Source: Hofstenia miamia
Lineage: Eukaryota; Xenacoelomorpha; Acoela
Assembly: GCA_004352715.1 (NCBI GenBank)
Contig: SCFE01000052.1
Location: 813,872-877,871 of the forward strand
Reading direction: 5' to 3'
Length of the DNA: 64,000 bases
Shown: in pieces, positions 41,072 through 52,250 of the stretch
Numbering within the stretch: the first letter of the stretch is position 1
How the letters are laid out: each line of letters opens with the position of its first letter
Made by a program: the position numbers and the translations under genes
Notes under the pieces: model-generated
The model's database searches: none
Told to the model about the DNA's origin: nothing
Seen by the model: the letters and a program-made list of their open reading frames with translations, nothing else

Positions 41072-43945
41072 ATCTCTTACTTCACACAGCTTCATGCTGG
41101 TATTCCTCTCAGCTCGGGGAACTCACCAGTTCCCAGGGAGTCTGAGAGCTTTCCTCAGGACTCTAGCTGTTCCTAACAATGCTGCCTTCTGTGCTACTGC
41201 TCCTCCCCACTTTGGTACTCCCAACTTCTCCAAGTATCTCTTATGCTTCTTACTCACTGCTCCTAGTGCTCCTACAACTACCGGGACTACTTCAACTTTC
41301 TTTAACTTCCACAGCCTTTCTATTTCCTCTGCCAACTCTCTGTACTTGTCTATCTTCTCTTTCTCCTTGCTTTCTACATTTCTGTCCTTTGGTACTGCTA
41401 TGTCTATCACTGTTCCTAATCTTTTCTCTTTGTCTACCACTACTATGTCTGGCCTCCGTGCTTCTATCACTTTGCTCGTCTGTATGTTGAAGTCCCACAG
41501 TATCTTAACCTTCTCATTTTCTATGACGCCCTGTGGCTTGTGCTCATACCACTTGTCTCCTGCTTCTAACCCATGCTGCCTGCTCAAACTCCAATGTACC
41601 ATTCTTCCTACCTTGTCATGCCTGAACTTATACTCATTCTGCGCCAACTTCTCACATCCTGCTATCAGATGATCTACTGTCTCACACTCTTTCTTACATA
41701 GCCTACACTTATCACTTACTTCTACTCTTCTGTCTATATGCTTCTTCACCCAGTTTGTTCTTATTGCTTGCTCCTGTGCTGCCATTATTAGTGCTTCTGT
41801 TTCTCTCTTCAGTCCTGCCTTCTTTAACCACTTGTTGCTCTCTTCTCTATCACACTTTTCTGTGTTCCTCCAGTATTCTCCATGCATTGCCTTCTGCCTA
41901 TACCTTGTTTGTCTCTCTGATTCCATCCTACTCTGGTATACCTTCTTTCCTTCACTCTCAGTTCTTATCTTCTTCAACTCCTTAGTGACCTCTAGTAGGG
42001 ACCCCTCAGGTTGCTCTTCTACATATTCCTTTAGCCCTAGTGCTTCTGCTTCTACAGTCTCCTCCACACTTAGCAGCCCTTTACCTCCCTTATGCCTTGT
42101 CATGTACAGCCTATCTACATCTCCATTGAGGTTGAATGCTCTCTCTGCTGCTAGTATCTTCCTTGTCTCCCTGTCTAATTCCCTCAGTTCATTCTTATTC
42201 CACCTAACTATTCCTGCCGAATATCTCAACACTGGTATTGCCCACGTATTAATTGCCTTTATGCTGTTCTGCCCATTCAATGCTGACTTCTGTAGTACCT
42301 TCCTTACTCTCCTCTTGTACTCTTTCTTTAGCCTCATTTCCACGTGATCTGTCCTGTCCTTCTCTATTACTCCTAAGTACTTGTACCCCTCCTTGACTTC
42401 CTCAATCTTATCCCCACTGCTTGTCCTCAAACCTTCCCCGTCCACACACTTGCCTCTAGTCATTGTCACTGCTGCACACTTTCCTAATCCAAACTCTAAC
42501 CCTGAATCTCTGCTTGCCTTCTCCAATGTCTCCACTTGCTTCTGCAACATCTTCCTTGAACTAGCGTACATCTTCAGGTCGTCCATGTACCACAGGTGAC
42601 TTACTTCTCTACCATTCTTCTCCATCTTATACCCTATGCCTGTCTCCTTTAACTTTTCTGTGATAGGGATTAAGCTAACTACAAACAGTAGTGGTGCTAA
42701 GCTGTCTCCCTGGAATATGCCTCGCCTAAACCTCAACCTATGCCCATCTATCTCAGTCTGCCACTTTCCCATCTCCCTCTCTAGAAACTCAACCCATTTC
42801 CGTGAAACTCCATTGGCCTCTAGCGTCCTCAATACCCACCTATGTGAAATGCTGTCATATGCCTTCCTGTAATCTATCCATGCCATTGCCAAGTTTGTCT
42901 TCCTTCTTCTGCAATTCTCCACAACTGCCTGGTCTATCAACAACTGATCTTTGCATCCTCTTGTCTTCGTCCTACATCCCTTCTGCTCCTCTGGTATCAA
43001 CCTATTCTGCTCTAAGTAACATGCCAGCCTATTTGAAATCACTGAAGTTAGTAATTTCCACATTGTTGGCAGACATGTTATTGGTCTGAAGTTGCTTGCC
43101 TCACTGCCTTTCTTTGGGTCCTTCTGTATCAGAAATGTCCTCCCCACTACCATCCACTCTGGACACCCACTCACCACACACTCCTCCAATGCTGCTGCTA
43201 GTCTCTCATGAACACTTGTGAACTTCTTCAGCCAATACCCATGTACCTCATCTCTGCCTGGCGCCTTCCAGTTCTTCATCGTCTTTAGAGCCTCCTTCAG
43301 CCTTACAGTTGTGATTACTTCTTCTTCTTGCCTGACTTCTTTCTGCATCTGTACACTCTCTATCTCTGGTCCCGCACTTCCCCATATATTCTCCCAGAAC
43401 CTTACTGCATCCTCACCTGCTCTAGCTGTAGCCTTTCCTCCTGCATCTAGTTCTTTGTAGAATCTTCCTTCTTGAGTCTCAAACTTCATATTGTCTCTTG
43501 CCTGCTTTGCCCTTGCCCTATACTTTCTCAGTTTCTCAGCTTCTGCAACTAATCTCTGCTTAAGCTCTTCTCTTGCAATTTCTATAGTCTTCCCCTTACC
43601 TACCCTGCACCTGTCTTGCACTACCTTACTTGTCCTGATCTTCCCTATTTGCTGCCTAATTTTTGCCACTTTATTCTCAATTCTTCTCTCCCATGCTGGC
43701 TTTCTGTCTCCCTTATCTTCTTGCCGCCTCTTCTTCTTTATTTCCATGCCTACATTCTTCAGCACCTCACATGCCCCTGCATACACTAAGCTATTTACTT
43801 CTGTAACACTCCTAGCATCTATCCTCTCCAACACTTTGACTTTTGCTGTCTCTACTGCTAGCTTACTTCTCTTAACTCTTCTTGGGATTGGCAACCTAGC
43901 TCTCTCACCTATTTCTTCCTTCATCTTTTCCTTGATTATTAAATA
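41072..43945 (-). mobile_element. LINE B: RLE-type non-LTR retrotransposon inserted at an ATT/TAA tail
   Basis: Contains one intact long ORF. Its 3' end on the minus strand lies directly against the (TAA)n complement of the LINE A tail, and TAATAA-like sequence flanks its 5' side near 43935. R4/Dong-type elements are known to use TAA repeats as targets, which fits. The 5' boundary is approximate. Confidence 0.75.
41123..43924 (-). CDS. LINE B polyprotein, RT plus restriction-like endonuclease, 933 aa
   Basis: Intact frame from ATG 43924. The N-terminal part (1-190) is basic and helical with no zinc finger seen. RT: FRPITCLPTMWKLLTS (about 278), WIDYRKAYDS near 348, QGDSLAP near 408, YMDD near 445. 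After the thumb come CRLCKKECETVDHLIAGC (CX2C...HX4C, about 738) and a PD-(D/E)XK-type endonuclease (RRPDIVVVD near 823, VIDIAVPKD near 841). This is the layout of the R2/R4/NeSL/CRE group, where RT and endonuclease do target-primed reverse transcription. All catalytic motifs look intact, so the copy may be active or recent. It lacks the N-terminal zinc fingers of R2 unless they lie upstream of the chosen start. Confidence 0.93.
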   Translation of the reverse strand: MKEEIGERARLPIPRRVKRSKLAVETAKVKVLERIDARSVTEVNSLVYAGACEVLKNVGMEIKKKRRQEDKGDRKPAWERRIENKVAKIRQQIGKIRTSKVVQDRCRVGKGKTIEIAREELKQRLVAEAEKLRKYRARAKQARDNMKFETQEGRFYKELDAGGKATARAGEDAVRFWENIWGSAGPEIESVQMQKEVRQEEEVITTVRLKEALKTMKNWKAPGRDEVHGYWLKKFTSVHERLAAALEECVVSGCPEWMVVGRTFLIQKDPKKGSEASNFRPITCLPTMWKLLTSVISNRLACYLEQNRLIPEEQKGCRTKTRGCKDQLLIDQAVVENCRRRKTNLAMAWIDYRKAYDSISHRWVLRTLEANGVSRKWVEFLEREMGKWQTEIDGHRLRFRRGIFQGDSLAPLLFVVSLIPITEKLKETGIGYKMEKNGREVSHLWYMDDLKMYASSRKMLQKQVETLEKASRDSGLEFGLGKCAAVTMTRGKCVDGEGLRTSSGDKIEEVKEGYKYLGVIEKDRTDHVEMRLKKEYKRRVRKVLQKSALNGQNSIKAINTWAIPVLRYSAGIVRWNKNELRELDRETRKILAAERAFNLNGDVDRLYMTRHKGGKGLLSVEETVEAEALGLKEYVEEQPEGSLLEVTKELKKIRTESEGKKVYQSRMESERQTRYRQKAMHGEYWRNTEKCDREESNKWLKKAGLKRETEALIMAAQEQAIRTNWVKKHIDRRVEVSDKCRLCKKECETVDHLIAGCEKLAQNEYKFRHDKVGRMVHWSLSRQHGLEAGDKWYEHKPQGVIENEKVKILWDFNIQTSKVIEARRPDIVVVDKEKRLGTVIDIAVPKDRNVESKEKEKIDKYRELAEEIERLWKLKKVEVVPVVVGALGAVSKKHKRYLEKLGVPKWGGAVAQKAALLGTARVLRKALRLPGNW

Positions 43946-44403
43946 TAAATATTTGTATAAAATATAATAAAAATAAAATCGAGTAATTGGACGAATAGAG
44001 AGGTTTTGTTCCTAACTTTTTTCTATTAAGATAATATACAGGGAAGTATTTCAATTGTGTCATTAAACCAATCGATGATATATGTTGAACTGGGTGTAAG
44101 AAACAAATTATATCTAAAATGTCATGTTATAGAGTAAGATTTATATAAAACAACTTCGTGGTCAAAGTCATGTTTAACTTTAAAGGTTGTTCGGTTTATG
44201 TAAATCAAAATAAAACAAATTTTTAGATATTTTCAGAAATTCATGACTTAGTCAAAACTTTTTTGTGTTTGAAATATGTAGCATGTAATAAGCAAAAGTC
44301 TGCGTTTTTGTTATCCATTATTTTAAAAATAATGTCAATACATTGAATGAAGTTAATAAATAATTCTAAGAAAGTTGAGAAACGTCCCCGGAACGTCCCC
44401 CCC
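43946..44403. other. Non-coding spacer
   Basis: AT-rich, nothing recognised; it ends at a C-rich gap edge. Confidence 0.5.
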
Positions 44404-44607
44404 NNNNNNNNNNNNNNNNNNNNNNNNNNNNNNNNNNNNNNNNNNNNNNNNNNNNNNNNNNNNNNNNNNNNNNNNNNNNNNNNNNNNNNNNNNNNNNNNN
44501 NNNNNNNNNNNNNNNNNNNNNNNNNNNNNNNNNNNNNNNNNNNNNNNNNNNNNNNNNNNNNNNNNNNNNNNNNNNNNNNNNNNNNNNNNNNNNNNNNNNN
44601 NNNNNNN
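44404..44607. other. Assembly gap, 204 N, at a C homopolymer
   Basis: Flanked by poly-C on both sides (18 C on the right). Frames running through it are artefacts. Confidence 0.93.
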
Positions 44608-45663
44608 CCCCCCCCCCCCCCCCCCAAACTGAAAGATCAGGCAACCCCTCCTGGACAACAAAGCTAAAAGCAAAATCAGCATGTAAAAATAAATTTTTTT
44701 AATTCAATTGTTGTAACTTTGCCCTCGACAATATCGTCAAATGAATCTCGGGGATCTATTTTGTTTATATTTTCCTTCCCACTTTTGGACACTCACGTGA
44801 TCACTACTAGATGCCCTCCCGGGCAGAAAATCTCGCGTACGTCCATGCATACAACATAAAATTAAAATGTTGTAGTCTTAGTAAGATTTTAGTTTAATTT
44901 TTAAGGAAAGTTAGAACTCCTGTCAACCCCTCCTGAATGCGTTTCTTCTCTACCCCCTCCCCCAGGTGATCATGCTGGCTACAAGCCTGTGTAAATCGCT
45001 TTAAAGAGCCTATACTTGATCGCATTTTCCATTTCACGGTAAATGTGCTAAATTTCAGACTTCTGTTTCATTTGTCTAACAAACTCTGTTGTGGACATCA
45101 ATTGAAAAGCGTTAGTAAGTGCCCTTGCTTGTAATTTGTTGCAAAGTAATATTTGATGTAATGGCTTTGCCCAAGTAGAAGAATAATTCAATTTCCGATA
45201 TTGATATAAATCCGTAGTTTAGTATTTCACTGCTAATAATTTACATGTGGTCATTTTGCCCGGAGACCTAATGTTAACGCTTAGGTATTGAGGTTGCAGT
45301 GTGGTTACAGCAAAGCTTTTCATATTTAAATAGATCATAAATTAATTGAATTTGTAGTCAATAATAAAGAAATGTTGAAATTTTTGAATAAAATTCGGAA
45401 GTATTTTTCTGAAATCTGAACAAAGTTTATTGAATCATGCATCTGTTGGTTAAATGTATGAATTACAATAAATATCATTATATTAAGAAACCTTATTCAA
45501 TGTTTTCTGAAAATGTGTTTTAAATGTTATGCATTGTAACATATTTTTTCGAAATCTGTTCTCCAATTTGAGTTCTCCTTAAACTTATGTGTTATAAACA
45601 ACCGTGCCACTTGTCAAAGTATGTGCCATTTGAACGAGTACAATACAATTGTTGGTAGCAAAT
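44608..45663. other. Non-coding spacer
   Basis: No coding region or repeat is recognised. It precedes the intronless membrane-protein gene and may hold its promoter, but no motif is clear. Confidence 0.5.
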
Positions 45664-46587
45664 ATGCGCTGGCTTGCCAAGCTTTGTTTGATTATAAATA
45701 GATGTTATTTGCTCATAACTTTCCTTATCATTGGCATGAGTAGAAAGCCAAGTCGATGCGTCACTGTACTCTTTTCTCGCAACGTTGAATTGTACAATTG
45801 TTGGACAAACATTATAAACTGCTTGATTTTACTGATTCTTGGAATTACAGTATGCATTTTCGAAACTTCACCCAACCGTCTTTTGATGGCCTACTGTTCG
45901 TTTAGCTGCTTGTTCACCAACTTAGTCTCCTTTTTTGCTCATTTTCTCGCTGAAAGAGATTATAGATGGAGATGTGCTGGTTTTGCATTAGATGTTTACG
46001 CCTGCTCATTACAAGGGATTACAAGCACCAGTGTACTACTTGCACTTTTCATTGTTAAACACATATCTTCATTCACCACTTCCATTTTGATAATGTTAGC
46101 CACTCGTGTTGGCCATGTTCTTTTATTCATTACCTCTATTTATTTTTATTGTAGAAGTGTGCGATATGAAATCATTTCAAAATCCTACCGGAATGTTAAT
46201 GTTTTCAATAGCATGCATATTGAACAAGTAGTTCTGTTCATTACATTTTTTAGTCTTATCTATGAGGTAGCGAGGACAGTTCTCTATTACTTTATTGTGT
46301 TTATTTTGTGCTTTCTTTCCGCCCCTTTGCTCTTTTCGATTTCTGACAAATGGAGCCATTGGAGGCCTTATGCACATGCTGTTACTCATTTTTCTTGTTC
46401 CTTGGCAGTGGGATTGACTTTAATTCATTTAATTTACAGCACATTTATCTCGTCTTTCTCTATAAATTGTACTTACAAAGCGTTTCTTTTCATTCAAGTG
46501 GGATTTGACGCTTTTAATTTTGTAATAATCTTACTCATTTCGATTAAAATTTATAATTTTATGAAAATATCAGATATAGAAGTGTAG
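45664..46587 (+). CDS. Orphan multi-pass membrane protein, 307 aa, single exon
   Basis: ATG 45664 (MRWLAKLCL) starts a 307-codon frame with no interruption. About eight hydrophobic segments are visible, near residues 5-24, 44-62, 68-91, 108-128, 132-156, 186-203, 205-227 and 237-261, with a last one near 268-296. Cys and aromatic residues are frequent, and charged residues sit in short loops (RKPSR, ERDYRWR, SDKWSHWR). AATAAAA lies about 60 nt after the stop. The uninterrupted length in AT-rich DNA favours a real gene. No family is recognised; a receptor or chemosensory-type protein or a lineage-specific transporter are possibilities only. Codon use is ordinary for the window. Confidence 0.6.
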   Translation: MRWLAKLCLIINRCYLLITFLIIGMSRKPSRCVTVLFSRNVELYNCWTNIINCLILLILGITVCIFETSPNRLLMAYCSFSCLFTNLVSFFAHFLAERDYRWRCAGFALDVYACSLQGITSTSVLLALFIVKHISSFTTSILIMLATRVGHVLLFITSIYFYCRSVRYEIISKSYRNVNVFNSMHIEQVVLFITFFSLIYEVARTVLYYFIVFILCFLSAPLLFSISDKWSHWRPYAHAVTHFSCSLAVGLTLIHLIYSTFISSFSINCTYKAFLFIQVGFDAFNFVIILLISIKIYNFMKISDIEV

Positions 46588-46872
46588 TACTATTTTTGTT
46601 TTTCATTTTATAGCAGTTGCTTTATTACTACTATATAATATGTTGTCCAATAATAAAAAACAACCCGCTATCAAGATTTCTCAAAGTTTCCCGCTCTCAA
46701 TACATAACATCCAGCTTTTCAAATTCTTTGCAAATTTACAATATTTCTAAATATTGGTTCCAATTAATTTTGCTTTTGGTTTGTTTGTGATAGCGATCAC
46801 AAACACATTCATTTTGTATTAGTTGAATAGTGATATAGAATTAGACTAAATTTTACACATACAGGAATTTAA
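46588..46872. other. Short spacer with possible polyadenylation signal
   Basis: AATAAA-like sequence near 46650 could serve the upstream gene. Nothing else is seen. Confidence 0.4.
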
Positions 46873-47850
46873 TTGCATAGAAGGGACATTTTGCAATCTC
46901 AAATGTTCTCCTACGGTGCTGCTCCAAGTTTCACACCCGTGCTTGCTCCTCCTGCTCTACCGCATCCTCCTAAGACGTTTTCTAACCGTAATCGTCCTCG
47001 TCCAGTTTTTGGTTTTAGTGCTTCCTGCCGTCTCCCTGCTGTTCCAATTAGTTCACTTCCGCCGCCTCCCCGCAAGCTCACATCTATATTGACCGCTTTG
47101 CTGTCTCTGTGTCCACCTTCGTTCCTCCTCTCTACAATTTGATGATGTCCTTTCCATTCCTCCACGTCCTGACTCTCCATTTGTATCCTTCCATGTTGTC
47201 TGCGATAAGAGTCTCATCTTGCACTCATGAATCCTGATGTGTGGTCTGAAGGCATCTTGATTCGCTATTACCGCCTCTCTGACGATGAGCGTAAATCTTT
47301 TGGCCTTGGTCCCCGCCGCCGTATTGCGCCTCGCCGTGACTGACTATCTCACTCTGATCTTCCACCTCCCCGTAACTCTGGCTTTTCCGTATTGCTTGCC
47401 AATGCCCACAGTATTGTATCTTTGAACCGTCGTCTCAGTTTTTACAATTTCTTCTTGCAGTCTCCTGTTGACTTTATTTTCGTCACTGAAACCTGGGCTT
47501 GATCCTGCCGTTGCTGACAGTGTTGTTTTTCCCAACTCTACTCTTAAAGTTCTTTCTCGTAAGGATCGATCCATTCTCTCGTTTTTCAGTCGTGCTAATT
47601 ACATCTTGACTCTCAATCCTCCAACAGCGATTGATTTCTTCTATCCGCCACCGAGCTTCAAGAAATCTTTGATGGCTTTCCTCTTTGCTGAGCCCTTCTC
47701 CAACTTCGCCTACTCTTCCTTTTGCTCCTATTTCACCTCCTGTGACTGTCCTTGCTGCCGTAAAATTTTATTGTTTTTATTTTTTTGTTGTGTATGCCTT
47801 AAGCGGCTAAATAAAGTCATTCATTATTATTATTTATTATTATTAATATA
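46873..47850 (+). mobile_element. LINE C: internally deleted copy of the LINE A family
   Basis: The 5' part is Pro-rich and then shows an APE endonuclease N-terminus: SVLLANAHSIVSLNRR, DFIFVTETWA, then in another frame LSRKDRS. Near 47640 it jumps straight to the family 3' end (TGACTGTCCTTGCTGCCGTAAAA, AAGCGGCTAAATAAAGTCA, ATT tail), with the rest of EN and all of RT missing. It is dead but shows that the family encodes an APE endonuclease. Confidence 0.75.
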
Positions 47851-50800
47851 GAAATAGCAAGTTGCACTTTGATTTTTTAACAATTTTGTACTTAACGCTT
47901 TCTCAAATCTCCTGCTTTTATCAATTTTATTTTGCAGCCTACTTGCTAGAGTTGGAAATGGGCCCGAATGTTGAAGCTTTGCCAATATGTAATCCTAATA
48001 GGTGATGCACAATCACAGCACTGATCAAGCCAGCAATTAATTCTTCAAACAAACAGACAAAGGCGAAACATCTGATATTGACCCGGAAAGACAACATTTT
48101 TACACCATTTTTAATAAACGATGTGTGTACATGCATTTGAGTGATACATGTTTCGTTTGTTAATGAATTATTAATTTTTTTTGTGCGTAGAACTGTAAAA
48201 GCCAAAATTGAGATAAGATAAAGAATTTAATATATATGAAATTTATTGATCGTTGTACTGTGTATAAAGGAAATATGATTTAGCACTTTAACTAAAGTAA
48301 ATATACATCAATGCTAATACGCAATAAATCAAGGGAACATCTCGATGCTGTTTTAAATAATTACATAAATTTTCAGGGTGTTATTGTTAAATAATTCGCT
48401 TGTTTGAAGAATATCTAATTTTCTTCTCTTGATAATATGTTTATTGGTGTTGATATATTGTCAAATATTCAGCAAATATTTTCTCTAAATATGGGTCATA
48501 CAAATTTGACAGTTTCCATTTTAGACACATTCTAGAAACATTATTTTATATCGCAAAATTTAAGCACAAGACGTTACATCTCCTTACATTATACATACCT
48601 AACTAGGTGTTACATTTTCAAAGAAACACTAGTAACGAAGGAATTCTTAACACTGAAAAGCAGAAAAAAATGAAATTTGTCAGTTTCTTAGTTCAGCTCA
48701 TTGCTCGTCCGCACCTAGATTCCAACTGCAAACCAAGCTGTGATAATTTAAAATATAAAAATCACTCCATCGTGAGATTGCTTTTTCACAAGTTTTATTC
48801 ACTAATTATTTAATTTGATTTAAGTAAGGAGGATTTTTGATGCTTGTGTTTCGTTTATTAGGAAATCTTTAGATATAAGTGAGGAATAATGTGTGTCATT
48901 ATTTATATTTTATTATTTCATTTATTTAATGTATTTATTTATTTCTGTTTTTATTGTGGTTTAAATATTAGTTCTTAAGGCTTGCGGGCTTGAACTTGAA
49001 TAGTAAACTGGTATTTGTAATATAGGAGTTTGCGAATGATAGTTAAATTTTTATGCTGCTTAATTTTGGTATAGTTTTGAGCAAGCTGTATATCATTGAA
49101 TCAATTTCACATTTCTTTAATTGAAATTAAAGTGCGGAAGCTTCTTTCCTTTTGGCTAGTGAGCATTTATATACATACAGTGCTGTGCAAAAGTATTGAA
49201 ACATTATATATAAGATATTTCTGCCGAGATTAAAGATATGCTGTCGGATTTTGTACCATGCACTAATTTTTATGTAAATTTCCATTGTTTTTATTATAAA
49301 CATAATATTTCTAACATGCTCCTGTTCAAGGGCCCTTAAAATTTTCCTTTTTTTAATGTATGTTTTGAATGTAAAACACATTTGAATAAGGAGTCAGAAA
49401 CATTTCAATATCGATAATCAGACTAAGAAATACGATTAATTACTTTATATAATTATAAATCTAGTACGATATTGTAGTACGATGATATTCAATCAGATTC
49501 TGTAGTACGTTAAAATTGTTCTATCACATTTCAGTTCTCTATAATAACTAGACTTGTGCACGATGCTGTGCATTATCATCACTGTTGACAGCGGTGGCAA
49601 TGGGAAATTTTCATTTGCGGAGCGGTGATAAATATTATAACCCACAATTGATTAATTAAAGGCTTTGGACTTTTTATTAACAACGAAATTTAAAAAGTTA
49701 TTTTTTCTTTGAAATACACATTTTTGGTTCTGTGAAATTCATTTTTATAAAAATCACCAAATGTCAATTTCCTAAATTTAAAGAATTTATAAGTAATCAT
49801 GTTGAGCTTTGAGTATAAGCGCAAAAATGTTTCTCATAAATCCGTTTCTACCCATATGGTTTAGAAACACCCTCCCAATTTCAGAACTAGAAAATGTGGT
49901 TTTCAAGTCCTCTTTGGAGCCGTTTTATGTCGTAATTTAACCAGAGGATCTTAGCAAGATGGTATCAATTTAGTCCTTTGCCGTTGTAATTTAATTTTAT
50001 TAGCTGTTGCAGTTATTTGCCTGTAACTATTAATTTTAATATTAACTTACCTGTAATTGAAATTAATTTCTCAATATTTTGACAAAATGACGCAGGCTGA
50101 TGTGTATTTTCCTGTGCTCTGTTGCATACGGGCCCATTTATTGAGCGAAATGTATTCACTTATTTTCGTGACTTTTTTAAAACATTTTGCTTTGAATTGC
50201 TGTGTTAATATTATATTTCACTGCACTGTGGTCTAATATAAACTTGAGTAATTTCAAATTAAATACTGAATAAAATTTATATATTTGTGTGTCCTAACTT
50301 TTTAAGGATTAGAGCATGTACATGATCATATAAACATTTCCTTCATAAGCATTTCAAATCTATAATAGCCCAAATCTGTTTTTGATATTTGTTATTCAGC
50401 GGTATTTTTGCAGTTACTACAATTGTACTCTAAAGTAGTGTGTGTGTTCTAGGATTATGCTATAGACCAAACCTTAGAAATTGTAGGGTACTTTGCGGTG
50501 AGGTTTTTCAATGTAATGCATCACTTTTGCCTGTAGTGTACGCGGGAGGAGCCAATGTTATGCTACCTGTCGGGTTTTTAAATTTTATTTTTAAAAAATT
50601 CCAACTAACTTCAGGAGATTCGTTCGAAAAGTTTATTTATTCAAAAGTGTGGTACTCAGGACTTAATCTCATTTCGGTTTCTCAATTCGATAAAGATTAA
50701 AATGCCTCTCCGCCATGAGTACTTGTTTAGCCTTCTATATATTGTCGCATGTCACCATATGTATATTATGTGCTTCATAATAATTTGAGATTTGTCGCGA

Positions 50801-51580
50801 TTCTTATAGTTTTGTTTAGGTAGATGTGAAATTAGAAAAGTTCATGCCAAGGTGAGCATATAATAAATATATATACGTGTATATCATTTAGTGCTAGGAA
50901 TATTGAGCGCGGAATTTTCGAGCGCTTAGTATATTAACTTCAAAACATGTGGAATCATGGAGAGAAATATATGAATTCCATAGTAAAAAATATTTAATGC
51001 GAAGTGAAAAAGATATTTCGATAATTCTAAGAAATTGTTAATGAAATTTATGTTTTAAAATCAGTAACTTTCAACTAATAGAAATTAAAGATCTACGATA
51101 CACAATATATTTGTTTGTTTCTATAGTTTTTGGACGTTTTTAGATTTGCTGTTGGTATCACTATAGTATTGTTAAAGTCATTTCTATATAAGGATTTGTT
51201 TTTTCTCTTCACTTTTTTCTTTGCAAGACGAAACTTTGAAATTGCGCTCAAAATTATTCACTAAAATATGCTATGCTCAAAATTCCGGGTTGGAATATGA
51301 TATCAAGTTATATTCCTATTGATTTGTTAAAAAATATCTCATCTAGCAGTGCCTTTTCTTATTGAATGCTACACATTTTTTTAACAAAAAGTTTTTCATA
51401 GGATAGATGTGTTCAGATTGTTGATTTTCCTCTTCTGTTAGTTTATCAGCTGATAAAATCGGTAAATGTGAACAAAAATAATTGATTATCGGCAGAAGGC
51501 AGCTGTTATAAAATCGCTACTTTGAACACATTAAATAAAGCCGCTTTCTGTTAAGTCTTTACTTTACAAAGTCATTTACT
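47851..51580. other. Non-coding, possible SEL1L upstream region
   Basis: No supported gene. The ORFs at 47939-48205, 48607-48813 and 50440-50700 lack recognisable domains. The stretch may include the promoter and further 5' exons of SEL1L, none of which I can identify. Confidence 0.5.
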
Positions 51581-51664
51581 ATGATCATGGTGTTCGTCAT
51601 ATCTCTATTTATCTTTACCTTCATTTTATATTTTGTATTCGAAATGAATTTGAATTGTCGCTCA
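51581..51664 (+). CDS. SEL1L: Candidate SEL1L exon 1 (signal peptide), low confidence
   Basis: ATG 51581 opens MIMVFVISLFIFTFILYFVFEM, a good hydrophobic signal-peptide core as expected for an ER-lumenal SEL1L N-terminus. GT at 51665 (GTTTCT) or 51683 (GTGTTC) would each splice in phase 0 to the exon at 52251, which needs phase 0. Both donors are weak. The position (587 nt upstream) and phase fit, but nothing else proves it. Confidence 0.35.
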
Positions 51665-52250
51665 GTTTCTTTGCCATCTCAAGTGTTCATTTCTCAAACT
51701 CTGTTGTGAAGAGAATTTCGATTTTGAATTAATCTGTCAATTTAGTTTTATGAAAAACATTTAAAATATTAATAAAAAATAATTATTTACACGAAATTTG
51801 AGAAGCTCGATTAGTAGCATTAAAATTTTCAAAATCGAAGCGATCGAAATATTTATAAATTGAAATAATATAAAAATTGTCGTTTTGTAATTTTGTTGTT
51901 TGAGACGTGTAATACAAACAACATACAAACAATGATACAAGAAATTATGGAAAGTTTTTAATCATGTGAAATCTATTAGAATGTATGAAAGACAGTAGGA
52001 AAATTCCAAGAATTTTTTAATTAATGTTTTCACATGCATCGGTTATTAAGTGATACTTTATATGGCATAATATAAATGAATTTATTCAACATGCAGAAAA
52101 TATAATTCGGTATTTTATATATGCAATTTTGCTTTTCCGATTTAGTCCAAGTAAGCTTTTATGTTATTGTTTTTTGTTAACTGTTCAATAGAAACTTTAG
52201 ACATGTAATTATGCTATTGTTTGTATGTAATCAGAATTTTAATTGCTTAG

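Noticed and set aside
41179-43967. Many plus-strand ORFs opposite LINE B
   Set aside because: Ser/Leu-rich shadows of the intact minus-strand 933-aa frame.
44241-44682. Open frames with poly-Gly/poly-Pro around 44404-44607
   Set aside because: Translations of N and of the flanking C homopolymer.
50440-50700. 86-codon plus-strand ORF upstream of SEL1L
   Set aside because: Considered as a 5' exon, but no SEL1L-like content and no convincing splice sites in a fitting phase.
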